The notes below the pieces were generated by a model. It saw only the letters and a list, made by a program, of their open reading frames with translations. It was not told the origin of the DNA and did no database searches. Positions 37,707 to 47,197 of a stretch of 64,000 nucleotides of DNA are shown piece by piece (position 1 is the first letter of the stretch; every line of letters begins with the position of its first letter). The stretch comes from Roseiarcus sp963805295 (GTDB lineage Bacteria; Pseudomonadota; Alphaproteobacteria; Rhizobiales; Beijerinckiaceae). Both the position numbers and the translations under genes were made by a program. The stretch is taken from NCBI GenBank assembly GCA_963805295.1, contig CAWDTW010000078.1, forward strand, positions 1 to 64,000, given 5' to 3'.

Positions 37707-38375
37707 TCAGCGCACAGGCGCGACGGCGATGGACGAGCGCTGGCACGTGTGTCCCGCGACTTTCCGGCAGACGGCGAAGGCCTTCAGGTCCTTCGACAGG
37801 CAGATGCGCACGTCGACGAGCTCTCCCCGGGCGCAGGTGACCGCCATGCTGTTGGGCGTGAGATTTGCGTTCGCCGCGATGAAGGCCTGCTCGATTGTCT
37901 CCGGCGAGACGCGCTGCAGATCGTGCGGCCCCTGCAGCATCGGCGGGATATTGAGCTCATCGCGCACAGTACGGACGACGTCGAAATAATCCCTGGCGTC
38001 GAGGCCGGTGCAGGTTCCGTGCTTGCGGTATTCGTGGCGCGCGAGGCCTTCCGACGGATAGAGCCCCTGTGCGGCAGCGAGATCGGCGGACGAAGCATCT
38101 TCGTTGGGGTCGCAGTTCTCCGGGTTGGCGCTCGTGCGGTTATTCGGCCACAGGCCGTGGACGACGAAGCCGTCTCCGGAACCAACCGCGCGTTGCCGCG
38201 GCGACTTGTCCTCGCCGCCGAGATCGCAGAAGCCGGGCGACCAGGAAAGCGTCATCACATAGTAGTCGAATGGCGCGGTCGCGACGGGCGGAAGGCTTTG
38301 CGCGTGAGCCGCCGCCGTCACGCCGATCAGCGCCAACGCGCCCGAAGCCGCTTTCCGCGCAAGGCGCGCCGTCAT
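37707..38375 (-). CDS. Ribonuclease T2 family protein
   Basis: 222 residues, ATG at 38375. A signal peptide is present (about 1-25, AHAQ). The two catalytic segments are clear: FVVHGLWPNN (CAS I, His) and RHEYRKHGTC (CAS II, Glu/His/Lys). Several Cys would form periplasmic disulfides. The enzyme cleaves RNA through a 2',3'-cyclic phosphate. It is 20 nt downstream of the hypothetical secreted protein at 38396-38923, so the two may be cotranscribed. Confidence 0.9.
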   Translation of the reverse strand: MTARLARKAASGALALIGVTAAAHAQSLPPVATAPFDYYVMTLSWSPGFCDLGGEDKSPRQRAVGSGDGFVVHGLWPNNRTSANPENCDPNEDASSADLAAAQGLYPSEGLARHEYRKHGTCTGLDARDYFDVVRTVRDELNIPPMLQGPHDLQRVSPETIEQAFIAANANLTPNSMAVTCARGELVDVRICLSKDLKAFAVCRKVAGHTCQRSSIAVAPVR

Positions 38376-38395
38376 CGGGCGCCTCCGCCGGCGGC

Positions 38396-38923
38396 TCAGT
38401 AGAGCGCCTTGAGGCCGTATTCGCCGAGCCAGCGCTCGAGGATCGGCCGCAGGACGAGGCAGTCCGGCGCGTAGGCGCGCTCGCGGTCGAGGCCGACGAC
38501 GCACCATTCGACGCCCCAAGTCAATCCGATGATGCCTTCCGCCGCCCCGACCGAGTAGACGACGGTCCGCGATTTCCTCTGTTCCGGAGGCGTAATGCGC
38601 GGATCCTCGGTCAGGGCGCGCGCCACACAGTAGCGGCGCGGGATGTAGGAAAGTCCGTTGGCGCGGAAGCCGATCTCGCGCACGCGTTCAAAGGCGTCGA
38701 TCGCGTGCTTGCCGCCCCAGTAGAGGTTCTCCGTGTCGTCGAACCGGCCGGAGATCGTCGACAGCACGCCGTAGTCGTCGCACTTCGGCAGGTCGGAGGA
38801 ATAGGGCGCCCACAGCTCACCGGCCGGCGATTCATATTCCGTGATCGCCACCGGGCCGCCCGCGGCATGGGCCAGCGACAGCGAGCCGAGAACGAGCAGC
38901 ATGCCGATGATCGCGCGAACCAT
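38396..38923 (-). CDS. Secreted protein of unknown function
   Basis: 175 residues. The signal peptide is residues 1-21 (LLVLGSLSLAHAAGG). The mature part has four Cys (in LPKCDDYG, RRYCVARA, EWCVVGL and APDCLVL) and is rich in Tyr/Trp, suggesting a disulfide-bonded periplasmic protein. I do not recognise a family. It lies just upstream of the RNase T2 gene. Confidence 0.6.
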   Translation of the reverse strand: MVRAIIGMLLVLGSLSLAHAAGGPVAITEYESPAGELWAPYSSDLPKCDDYGVLSTISGRFDDTENLYWGGKHAIDAFERVREIGFRANGLSYIPRRYCVARALTEDPRITPPEQRKSRTVVYSVGAAEGIIGLTWGVEWCVVGLDRERAYAPDCLVLRPILERWLGEYGLKALY

Positions 38924-39057
38924 TGCGGTCGTTCCCCTGTTCCGGCGCCCCTGCGGCCGATTTGCGTCGGCCCCCGCGCCGCCGCCGGACAATGCGGCGC
39001 GGGGGCCGCCAAATCAAGGGCGTCGTCGCGTCCTCGCCGCCATGCGCTGGGTCGGCC

Positions 39058-39543
39058 TCAATTCAGGCGGCTCTTGAGGCCCGCGATCTCGCGCGTGACC
39101 AGATCGGCGCCGCTCGCGCCCTGCATCTGGTCTTTCAGCAGGAACTCGGCTGCTTTCGCCGCGCGGTCGGCGGCGGCGGCGCGGACGTCGGCTGCGGCCT
39201 GGGCTTCCGCGAAGGCGATCTTCGCCTCGGCCTGCCTGGTGCGGCGCGCGATGAACTCGCTCATGCGCTCGGCGGCGTCCTTGGCCAGCTGCTCGGCCTG
39301 GGCGCGCGCCTCGGCGAGGATGGCCGCCGCGTTGGCTTCCGCCTCGGCGCTCTTCTTCTCGAAGCTCGCCAGCAGAGCGGTCGCCTCCTCGCGCAGCTTT
39401 GCGGCCTGGTCGAGTTCCGCCTGGATCGCCTCGCCGCGCGCGTCGAGCGCCTTGAGGATGGCGCGAGGCGCGCCGAAGTAGATGAGAATGCCGACGAAGA
39501 CCAGAAAGCCGAGAAGAACGAAGATTTCGGGGTCGAATTCCAT
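39058..39543 (-). CDS. atpF: ATP synthase F0 subunit b
   Basis: 161 residues. One N-terminal membrane helix (FVLLGFLVFVGILIYF) and a long Ala/Glu-rich coiled coil that forms the peripheral stalk. Last gene of the F0 operon, 13 nt after atpF'. Confidence 0.93.
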   Translation of the reverse strand: MEFDPEIFVLLGFLVFVGILIYFGAPRAILKALDARGEAIQAELDQAAKLREEATALLASFEKKSAEAEANAAAILAEARAQAEQLAKDAAERMSEFIARRTRQAEAKIAFAEAQAAADVRAAAADRAAKAAEFLLKDQMQGASGADLVTREIAGLKSRLN

Positions 39544-39556
39544 CGCGCGGCTTCCC

Positions 39557-40099
39557 TTACGGCTCGACCGAATCGACCGCGGCCGCCACGGCCGCGGGGT
39601 CGGCGGCGCGCCCGCCGAGCCGCTCGACGATCGCGCCCGTCGCCTCGCGCGCGATCTCCGAGACGTTGGTCATCGCCTGCGCGCGGGTCGCCGCGATCTG
39701 CTTCTCCGCCGTCGCGAGCTTGGCGGCGATCTCGTCCTCCAGCGCCTTGCGCCTGGCGTTCGCTTCGGCTGCGGCCCGATCGCGGGCGGCCTGGGCCAGG
39801 GCCTGGGCCTTGGCGCGCGCCTCGGCGAGCGTCTTCTCATGCGCCGCCGCGGCCGCGTCGGCTTTCTGATGCATCGTCGTCGCGTCGTCGAGGTCGCGCG
39901 CGATGCGGGTCCGGCGGTTCTCGATCACCGCCCCGATCTGCGGCAGCGCGCGCTTCGACATGTACCAGTAGAGAAGCGCGAACGCGATGAAGAACCAGAT
40001 GATTTGCGACGGAAACGTGCTCGAGTCGAAGGGCGGGAAGTTCGATTGGCCTCCCCCCTCGTGACCGACCGCCGTTTGCGGTGTTTCGGACTGAGCCAT
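39557..40099 (-). CDS. atpF': ATP synthase F0 subunit b'
   Basis: 180 residues. A polar N-terminus, a membrane helix (IIWFFIAFALLYWYM) preceded by FPPFDSSTFPSQ, and a coiled coil. A second, diverged b subunit (b') is usual in alphaproteobacteria and phototrophs, where b and b' form a heterodimeric stalk. Confidence 0.93.
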   Translation of the reverse strand: MAQSETPQTAVGHEGGGQSNFPPFDSSTFPSQIIWFFIAFALLYWYMSKRALPQIGAVIENRRTRIARDLDDATTMHQKADAAAAAHEKTLAEARAKAQALAQAARDRAAAEANARRKALEDEIAAKLATAEKQIAATRAQAMTNVSEIAREATGAIVERLGGRAADPAAVAAAVDSVEP

Positions 40100-40180
40100 C
40101 GTGGGTCCTTCGGGTAACGAAGCCCCGGGAAAGTGCTGTCAAAGCGCGCCCTCCCGCGGATCGAAACGCCGCTTTGCGCC

Positions 40181-40420
40181 TCAGACTGCGAACAACAGCA
40201 GGAACGAGATCAGCAGCGCGAAAATGCCGAGCGCTTCTGTCACCGCGAAGCCGAAGATGAGGCGGCCGAACTGGCCGTCGACGGCGGAAGGGTTGCGCAA
40301 CGCACCGTTCATGAAGTGGCCGAACAGGGTGCCGACGCCGATGCCGGCCGCGCCGGTTCCGATGGCGGCGAGGCCGGCGCCCACGTATTTGGCGGCGAGG
40401 GCGAGTTCATGCGGTTCCAT
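40181..40420 (-). CDS. atpE: ATP synthase F0 subunit c
   Basis: 79 residues, two membrane helices. The proton-binding carboxylate is the Glu in FAVTEALGIFALL, and the polar loop is RNPSAVDGQFG. The first helix has the glycine-rich GAGLAAIGTGAAGIGVG. No sodium-binding signature is evident, so it is a proton-driven ring. Confidence 0.96.
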   Translation of the reverse strand: MEPHELALAAKYVGAGLAAIGTGAAGIGVGTLFGHFMNGALRNPSAVDGQFGRLIFGFAVTEALGIFALLISFLLLFAV

Positions 40421-40469
40421 TCGGTGCTCCTATGTGTTCTTGTCAGCGTGTTCTTTGTCGATCGGCAGG

Positions 40470-41240
40470 TCAGTGACCGCCGGGGTGAAGCGCGTCGTTG
40501 AGATACATGCAGGTCAGCATGGCGAACACGTAGGCCTGCAGGAACGCGACCAGCAATTCGAGGGCTTCGAGCCCGACCGTCATCGCGAAGGGCAGCACCG
40601 CGAGCGGTTTGGTCACGGCGCCCGCGCCGAGCAGCATGATGACGAACGCGCCGAACACATAGAGCGTGATGTGGCCGGCCAGCATGTTGGCGAAGAGACG
40701 AACCGAGTGGCTCAGCGGGCGCGACAGGAAAGAGACGATCTCGATCGCCACGACCAGCGGAAGAATGTAGATCGGCACGCCCGAGGGAACGAACATCTTG
40801 AAGAAGCTCAGGCCGTGATCCTTGATCCCGAAGAAGACGACGGTGAAGAAAACCAGGAGCGCCAGCGCCGCGGTGATGACGATCTGGCTCGTCACGGTGA
40901 AGGAATAGGGGATGAAGCCGATCAGGTTGGAGAGCAAAATGAACAAGAAGATGCTGAAGACGAACGGAAAGAACTGCATTCCGGCTTCGCCGGCCGCGGA
41001 ACGGACCATGCCGGCGGTGAATTCATAGGCCATTTCGCCGAGCGCCTGCATGCGGCTCGGCACGCCTGAGCCGCCCCGCGCTGCGATCGCCGTGAGTAGG
41101 CAGGCCAACGCGACTGCGAGCAGCATGAAGAGGCCCGAATTCGTCAGCGAAAGGTCGTAGCCCCCTACGTGAATCGGAACGACCGGATGAATGGAGAATT
41201 GGTGGATCGGATTGATCGCCGGTCCCGCTTCGGTCGCCAC
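40470..41240 (-). CDS. atpB: ATP synthase F0 subunit a
   Basis: 256 residues with five or six helices. The essential Arg is in RPLSHSVRLFANMLAGH. It forms the proton half-channels next to the c-ring. It starts 5 nt after atpI. Confidence 0.95.
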   Translation of the reverse strand: MATEAGPAINPIHQFSIHPVVPIHVGGYDLSLTNSGLFMLLAVALACLLTAIAARGGSGVPSRMQALGEMAYEFTAGMVRSAAGEAGMQFFPFVFSIFLFILLSNLIGFIPYSFTVTSQIVITAALALLVFFTVVFFGIKDHGLSFFKMFVPSGVPIYILPLVVAIEIVSFLSRPLSHSVRLFANMLAGHITLYVFGAFVIMLLGAGAVTKPLAVLPFAMTVGLEALELLVAFLQAYVFAMLTCMYLNDALHPGGH

Positions 41241-41245
41241 TTCGC

Positions 41246-41728
41246 CTAATCCTCGTCGTCGTCCGCCCCGTCGCGGGCCCCCGCGGCCCCGCCGGAAGCT
41301 CCGCGCCCATGCGAGGCGTCATGCCTTGCTCCCGGCGCCGAGCGCCGCAACCCTTTATCCGCCGCCTCCGCGCCAGACAAGCGCGAATCGCGGCCTTGCC
41401 CCCCGCCTTTGGGCGAAGTCACGCGGATCACGTTCCAGACGCCCGCCGTGACGCCGATCATGAAAAACACAATGAGAAACGCCGAACTCGTGCCGAGCCC
41501 CCGATCGATCGCCCAGCCGATGCCGGCGCCGACGATGATGGCCGAGACGAACTCGCTCCCGGCGCGCAGGCCCATCGACATCGCCGATCCCATGCCCGCG
41601 GCTTTCGGCGGGGCGCTCTGCTGCGGCGCGGGCTCCAGCGCCTTCCGCGCCTTCAAGGTCCCCGACAGCTTGTCGAGCCGCGCGCGCAGCGCGGCGTCCT
41701 CATCGCGGTCTCCGGGGTCGGAAGTCAT
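41246..41728 (-). CDS. atpI: AtpI, F0F1 ATP synthase assembly protein
   Basis: 160 residues. The N-terminus is acidic and polar (DPGDRDEDAALRARLDKL), followed by two membrane helices: GSEFVSAIIVGAGIGWAIDRG and SAFLIVFFMIGVTAGVWNV. This is the alphaproteobacterial AtpI layout, and it leads the F0 operon. The long charged C-terminus (about 50 residues) is not conserved-looking. Confidence 0.88.
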   Translation of the reverse strand: MTSDPGDRDEDAALRARLDKLSGTLKARKALEPAPQQSAPPKAAGMGSAMSMGLRAGSEFVSAIIVGAGIGWAIDRGLGTSSAFLIVFFMIGVTAGVWNVIRVTSPKGGGQGRDSRLSGAEAADKGLRRSAPGARHDASHGRGASGGAAGARDGADDDED

Positions 41729-41803
41729 GGCTTTCAGTCCTCGCTTTGAGCCAAGACAGGTCGTTTTGCGCCTTGAGTCAAATCGGCCGGCGGGCGCAGA
41801 CCC

Positions 41804-42608
41804 TCAGGCGCGATCGGGAATTTGTCCGTCGTCCGGCGCGAAACGTCCGTGCCGGCCTTCGCCGCTCTTGAAGCGCGCCGACCCCGCGCTCGTCTCGCCG
41901 CTGGCGATGGTCTGAAGTCCGCGCGCGACCTCGCTGGCGATCGCCTGAGGCCCGCTCAGATCCCATTGCTCGATCGCCGAAAGCCGGTCGTTGCGCATCG
42001 CGCTTTGCGGAAAGCCGCAGAGCGTATGGGCGAGCTGAAGCGCCCGGGCGAGCGCCTCGCCGTCCTCTGTCACTTCGCTGACGAGGCCGATGTGGAGCGC
42101 CTCCTCGGCGCCGACCGCGCGGCCGGTGGAGAATCAGTTCGAGCGCGCGGCCGTGACCCACGATGCGCGGCAGGCGGATCGTTCCGAGGTCGATGAGCGG
42201 CACGCCGAAACGGCGATTGTAGAAGCCGAAATAAGCCGAGCGCGCCGCGATCCTCATATCGCACCAGAGCGCGAGCTCCATGCCGCCCGCGACCGCCGGC
42301 CCTTCGACGGCGGCGATCGCCGGCTTGCCGAGCGCAAGCCTCGTCGGGCCCATCGGCCCGAAGTCGCCCTCGGGCTCGACAGGGCGCGTCTCGCCATCGG
42401 CCAGAGCTTTCAAATCGGCCCCGGAGCAAAACGCGCCCCCGGCGCCGGTCAACACCGCGACGTCCGAGCCCGCGTCGGCGTCGAACCGCTTGAAGGCGTC
42501 GTAGAGCGCCTGCGCGGTCACGAGATCCACCGCGTTGCGCCGCTCAGGACGCTCGATCGTCACCACGGTCACGCGCTTCTCGGCGCGTACGGAAACGGTC
42601 GCGCTCAT
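41804..42608 (-). CDS. Enoyl-CoA hydratase/isomerase (crotonase) family protein (one-base frameshift)
   Basis: Start ATG at 42608 (MSATVSVRAEKRVTVVTIERP), divergent from hisS. The crotonase oxyanion-hole segments are AFCSGADLKAL and EGPAVAGGMELALWCDMR. The frame breaks at 42128-42135: with one G fewer it reads ALELILTGRAVGAEEALHIGLVSEV and ends at 41804, for 267 residues. A GAATC lies 2 nt from the extra base. The substrate is unknown. The YFGFYNRRFGVP segment and the Ser/Thr in place of some catalytic Glu positions make isomerase or lyase activity equally possible. Confidence 0.85.
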
Positions 42609-42781
42609 GCGGGCAATCGACGGTTCGCGTTCGTCATGGAGCCCGTTTAGCATTGAACGTAAAGAGAGATAAGAGACGCCGGTCGCGCCCACCGCCTCCA
42701 TCGCCGCCCGGCTTGACCTTGCGCGCCGCGTCGGGCAAGGCGCCGCCTTCGAAACGAGCGCCCGCCCCGACTGGAACCGTA

Positions 42782-44335
42782 ATGACCGAACCCGACGCTT
42801 CGACCCGCGTGCGCGCCGCACTGCCGCGCGGGCTGGTCGACCGCGACGCCGCCGATATCGCGGCGGCCGAAGCGATGATGGCGAAGATCCGCGCCGTCTA
42901 TTCGCTCTACGGCTTCGAGGCGGTCGAGACGCCGTTCATCGAATTTACCGACGCGCTCGGCAAGTTCCTGCCCGACCAGGACCGGCCGAACGAGGGCGTG
43001 TTCTCGTTCAAGGACGACGACGAGCAATGGCTGTCGCTGCGCTATGACTTGACCGCGCCGCTCGCCCGCTACGTCGCCGAACATTACGACCGGCTACCGA
43101 AGCCCTACCGGAGCTATCGCGCCGGCTGGGTGTTCCGCAACGAGAAGCCGGGGCCGGGCCGCTTCCGCCAGTTCATGCAGTTCGACGCCGACACGGTCGG
43201 CTCGGCCTCGCCTGCCGCCGACGCCGAGATGTGCATGATGGCGGCCGACTGTCTGGAGGCGCTCGGCATCGAGCGCGGCGACTATGTCGTCAAACTCAAC
43301 AACCGAAAAGTGCTGGACGGGGTGATGGAGGCGATCGGCCTCGGCGGGCCGGAGAACGCCGGGCGCCGGCTCGTCGTGATGCGCGCGATCGACAAGTTCG
43401 ACCGGCTCGGCCCTGCGGGCGTGCGCGCGCTATTGGGCGCCGGGCGAAAGGACGAAAGCGGCGATTTCACGCCGGGGGCGGGACTGGACGGCGCGCAAGC
43501 GGACAATGTTCTTCGATTCCTTGGATTCTCTTCTGAGGTCCACAGGGGCTACGAACCTGACCCACTCTTGCAAAGCGCAAGTTTGAATTCTGAACGCCTG
43601 GACTGGCTCGAGAAGCATGTGGAGCTAGGACCGATTGGCGCGGAAGGTCTCAACGAACTCCGAGGCATCGCGGACCTCGCGCGTGCGGCTGGATACGGGG
43701 AAGACCGAGTTCTGATCGACCGGTCCGTCGTGCGCGGGCTCGAATATTACACCGGCCCGGTTTTCGAGGCGGAGCTGACTTTCGAGACGCCCGACGAGGA
43801 AGGCAGGCCGGTCCGCTTCGGCTCGGTCGGCGGCGGCGGGCGCTACGACGGCCTCGTGGCGCGCTTTCGCGCCGAGCCGGTCCCGGCGACCGGCTTTTCG
43901 ATCGGCGTGTCGCGGCTCTTGGCCGCGCTTCGCGCGATCAGGAGCCCGATCGTCGCCTCCGCCGAGGGCCCCGGCCCGGTGGTGGTGCTGGCGCTCGACC
44001 GCGACGCGAAGTCGATGGCGAACACCCAGCGTCTCGTCGCATCCTTGCGCGCCGCCGGAATCGCGGCCGAGCTCTATCTGGGCTCGGGCGGCATGAACGC
44101 GCAGCTCAAATACGCGGGCAGGCGCATGAGCCGCTGCGCCGTCATCCAGGGCTCGAACGAGCGTGACGCGCCGGGCGGCCCGCAGGTGACGATCCGCGAC
44201 CTCAAGCTCGGGGCCGAGCTCGCCAAGTCGACCAAGGACCGCGCCGACTATGTGGAGCTCCGCCAGCGGGCGCAGTTCACCGCGCCCGAAGGCGAGCTGG
44301 TCGAGCGCGTGCGCGAGGTGCTGGCGAGGGGGTAG
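42782..44335 (+). CDS. hisS: Histidyl-tRNA synthetase, alphaproteobacterial type
   Basis: 517 residues from ATG at 42782. Class II motif 2 is VFRNEKPGPGRFRQFMQFDADTVG, the histidine-binding motif is VRGLEYYTGPVFEA and motif 3 is FSIGVSRLL. An anticodon-binding domain follows (PVVVLALDRDAKSMANTQRLV). The motif 2 form belongs to the alphaproteobacterial clade, which recognises tRNA-His differently from other bacteria. A segment at about 43500-43720 is visibly less GC-rich with different codon choice, as if exchanged by recombination, yet it is in frame. Confidence 0.95.
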   Translation: MTEPDASTRVRAALPRGLVDRDAADIAAAEAMMAKIRAVYSLYGFEAVETPFIEFTDALGKFLPDQDRPNEGVFSFKDDDEQWLSLRYDLTAPLARYVAEHYDRLPKPYRSYRAGWVFRNEKPGPGRFRQFMQFDADTVGSASPAADAEMCMMAADCLEALGIERGDYVVKLNNRKVLDGVMEAIGLGGPENAGRRLVVMRAIDKFDRLGPAGVRALLGAGRKDESGDFTPGAGLDGAQADNVLRFLGFSSEVHRGYEPDPLLQSASLNSERLDWLEKHVELGPIGAEGLNELRGIADLARAAGYGEDRVLIDRSVVRGLEYYTGPVFEAELTFETPDEEGRPVRFGSVGGGGRYDGLVARFRAEPVPATGFSIGVSRLLAALRAIRSPIVASAEGPGPVVVLALDRDAKSMANTQRLVASLRAAGIAAELYLGSGGMNAQLKYAGRRMSRCAVIQGSNERDAPGGPQVTIRDLKLGAELAKSTKDRADYVELRQRAQFTAPEGELVERVREVLARG

Positions 44336-44461
44336 GCGGGGCCGGCGACCGCGTCGGCCACACCTCGTAGATGCGGCCGAAATCTCCCCGCTGAAGCCGA
44401 GGCGTTTCGAGGTCCGCTGAGGCGAAGCACAAGGGGCAACGCAAGCGTCGCGGCGCGCGCC

Positions 44462-45205
44462 TCACCCGCCGCTTGCCTGAGTCACCTCCGGCGGCACGCG
44501 GCCGCGAGTGAGCACCAGCTTGCCGCCCTGCAAGCGCCAGACGACCCGCTCGACGCGGGTCGCGCCCTTGGCGTTGATCTTGTAATCGACGACGAGGGCA
44601 GTCTTGTCTTTAGGATCGATGAACCAGGTTCCCCCCACGACGATCGCCTTGCTTGCGTCCACTGTGGCGCCCTCGTTGTCGGCGTCGAGGGCGACCTGCG
44701 GCTTCGGCTTGAGATCGACGAGCGCGCCGGCGTGGAAGGCAAAGAAATCGAGATGCGTCGATGAATAGCCCTGGAACATCCCGCCGCTCTCGATCGCCAT
44801 TGCGTCGTCGCCGGAAATCTCGACGGGCCACACGTCCATGACGGCGCCGAACGACCCGAGTTCCGTGAATTCGCGGAATTTCGCAATGGGCTTCAAGCCG
44901 CCGCCGATGCGCTGGATTACGTAGGCTGAAAGCGGCGCGCCGCAGCCGTGACAGCCCTCGCCCGGCACGCCCGCCTGAACGCGCAGCACATCTGCGCTCG
45001 CGTAGCGAAGCACTTTGAGCGGATAGACGCAGTCGCTCTCCGTGCCGGCGAAATCCGCCTTGCCGAACACGGTCGCCACTTCGGAAGAAAGCAACGAGTC
45101 GGCGCGGACCTCCTTCTTCGCCGCCGCGCACAGCACCGCGGGCGCGTCGGCCCGCGCCGGATGCGCGATACAGAGCAAAGCTGCGACAAGGAGAAGGCGC
45201 TTCAC
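44462..45205 (-). CDS. Secreted protein of unknown function
   Basis: 247 residues from GTG at 45205 (VKRLLLVAALLCIAHPARADAP), chosen because it begins the signal peptide. The mature protein has a CHGCGAP motif and another Cys in SDCVYPL. The pattern of short beta-strand-like segments (ATVDASKAIVVGGTWFIDPKDKTALVVDYKI) suggests a beta-rich fold. No family recognised. It stands alone, convergent with hisS. Confidence 0.6.
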   Translation of the reverse strand: MKRLLLVAALLCIAHPARADAPAVLCAAAKKEVRADSLLSSEVATVFGKADFAGTESDCVYPLKVLRYASADVLRVQAGVPGEGCHGCGAPLSAYVIQRIGGGLKPIAKFREFTELGSFGAVMDVWPVEISGDDAMAIESGGMFQGYSSTHLDFFAFHAGALVDLKPKPQVALDADNEGATVDASKAIVVGGTWFIDPKDKTALVVDYKINAKGATRVERVVWRLQGGKLVLTRGRVPPEVTQASGG

Positions 45206-45464
45206 GACGGCGACGGCGGAGTTTTCGTGGACAGGCGCACAGCGGGTCTTAGCAAGCTGTCGAAGAACGGGCAATGGCCTCCTCGGGCTTCGAGGCGCCA
45301 TGCTGCGCGCCGTTCTTCAGCATGAGGGGTGACCTAAAAATCAACTCCTGCTAATCCTGAGGAGACCGAGGAATCTGGGCGTCCAACAAAGTTGAGTTAG
45401 CTTCCATCGGGGCGGTTCCGCCGCCCGGCAAAACCAGGGTAGAATAAAGACGAATAGAAACCTA

Positions 45465-46702
45465 GTCGCCAGCGTCATTAAATCTGTGGTGTTTTTCTGA
45501 ATCTCTGTCGCGGCGATGCGGCGATGGAGGTGATTCGTGGCGGGCAGGGAGATTTCGGTCAAGAAATATGTGGTGAAGTTGAGCGCCGAGGAGCGCGAAC
45601 GGCTGGAGGCGATGATCTGCGCGGGCAAGCATCCGGCGCAGTCGCTGACGAAGGCGCGCATCCTGTTGAAGGCGGACGTGTCGGAGGCGGGCGAAGGTTG
45701 GAGCGACAGCGCGATCTCGGCGGCGTTGGACACCAGCATCAACAATATCGGCCGCACCCGGCGTCGACTGGTCGAAGAAGGGATGGCGGCGGCGCTGACC
45801 CGCAAATACAATCCGAACTCCGCCCGGCCGCGGATTTTCGACGGGGCGGCGGAGGCGAAATTGATCGCCCTGACCTGCTCGCCGGCGCCCGAGGGGTTCG
45901 CGCGTTGGAGTTTGCGCCTGCTCGAGGAGAAGGTCGTCGAATTGAACATCGTCGAGAAGGCCAGCGACAACACGATCGGAAGGACTCTAAAAAAAACGTC
46001 CTCAAGCCCCACCGCAATCGGCAATGGGTGATCCCGCCGGACGCCAACGCCGGCTTCGTCGCCGCCATGGAAGACGTGCTGGAAACTTACCAGAAGCCGC
46101 GCGATCCCGATCGCCCCCTCGTCTGTCTGGATGAAATCCTCCAAGCAGTTGATCGTCGAGACGCGCGCTCCAATTCCGGCCAGACCCGGACGAGCCGTCC
46201 GGCACGATTACGAATACGAGCGAAACGGCGTGGCCAATATATTCATGATTTTCGCGCCGCTGGAGGGCTGGCGCCGCGTCAAGGTCACCGACCGCCACGC
46301 CGCCGCCGATTACGCGCAGGTGCTCAAGGAACTGTCCGACGTGCATTTTCCCGACGCCGAACAAATCAGGCTGGTCCAAGACAATCTGAGCACGCACACG
46401 CCCGCCTCGCTCTACGCGGCCTTTCCCGCGCCAGAAGCGCGCCGCCTCGCCAAACGGTTCGAATGGCACTACACCCCCAAACACGGAAGCTGGCTCGACA
46501 TGGCCAAATCCGAACTCGGCGTCCTGTCGAGCCAATGTCTGAGCCGCCGCATTCCAGACAAGCCGACCCTCGAAAAAGAAGTCGCCGCCTGGGAGGACCA
46601 CCGCAACAAGCATCACGCAAAGGCCAACTGGCAATTCACCACAGACGACGCCCGCGTGAAGCTCAAGAGGCTCTACCCCTCATTTTGAATAACTCGGGCG
46701 AC
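45465..46702 (+). mobile_element. IS630-family insertion sequence, copy A
   Basis: 1238 bp. The ends are GTCGCC at the left and GGCGAC at the right, flanked by the TA duplication typical of IS630/Tc1 (45463-45464 and 46703-46704). It separates the secreted protein gene from the vapB remnant. Confidence 0.8.
45537..46688 (+). CDS. IS630-family transposase, probable programmed -1 frameshift plus one extra base
   Basis: ORF-A (164 codons, GTG or AUG start at 45537) carries the helix-turn-helix region (SDSAISAALDTSINNIGRTRRR). At 45989-45996 an eight-A run contains the heptamer A-AAA-AAA in the correct phase for a -1 slip, giving GRTLKKNVLKPHRNRQWVIPP. The DDE half follows: VCLDE, then LVQDNLSTH and the Glu in PKHGSWLDMAKSELGVL. 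A second break at GAAATC (46133-46138) is cured by GAATC, giving LDESSKQLIVETRAPIPA. The first break is probably natural and the second probably an error. Confidence 0.85.
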
Positions 46703-46713
46703 TAGGGACCTCA

Positions 46714-46969
46714 ATGACGTTGAGTATCAAAGACCCGGAAACCGAGCGGCTCGCACGCGCGCTCGCGCAACGGACCGGCGAGACTCTGACGGTCGCGACG
46801 CGGCGGGCTCTGGAAGAGAAGCTGCGCCGGATCGGCCGCGCCGCGCGACGCGCCGGGCTGCTCGAGGACCTTGCGGCGATCCGCCGGCGCTGGAGCAAAA
46901 TGCCGTTGCTTGATCCGCGCAGCGCGGACGAGATCATCGGCTATGACGAGAACGGGGCTGCCCCGCTGA
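46714..46969 (+). pseudogene. VapB-type antitoxin; vapC reduced to its first codons
   Basis: MTLSIKDPETERLARALAQRTGETLTVATRRALEEKL is the N-terminal part of Rv0623-type VapB antitoxins. Near the end a GGGG run (46954-46957) shifts the frame; with three Gs it ends ENGLPR and a stop at 46967-46969. Right after, GTG at 46972 reads VIGTSANL then TAA, which resembles the first residues of a PIN-domain VapC (normally MVIDTSA). The toxin itself is gone, so this is an orphan antitoxin beside an IS. Confidence 0.65.
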
Positions 46970-47020
46970 CGGTGATCGGCACGTCGGCGAACCTCTAAAA
47001 GTCGACGCCCCGAAAATTTG

Positions 47021-47093
47021 ACCACCAAGTACACATAGAAAGCACGAAGGCCGGCTTCGCGCCTCTTTGTGCCCTCTTCGTGTTCTTGGTGGT
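47021..47093. repeat. Imperfect inverted repeat (ACCACCAAG ... CTTGGTGGT)
   Basis: Outer arms ACCACCAAG (47021-47029) and CTTGGTGGT (47085-47093) pair perfectly, and inner GCACGAAGG can pair with CTTCGTG. CACCAAG/CACGAAG repeats of this kind are scattered in many environmental bacteria. Only one copy is seen in this window. Confidence 0.5.
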
Positions 47094-47197
47094 GAATGTC
47101 CTGCCCCGGAGCCGCGGCGGACGGCGGGAGAGCGGGGCGCGGAGCGGCAGACAAAGTCTTCGACAAAATCTTTACGGACGGGGGAGTCTGTGCTATT

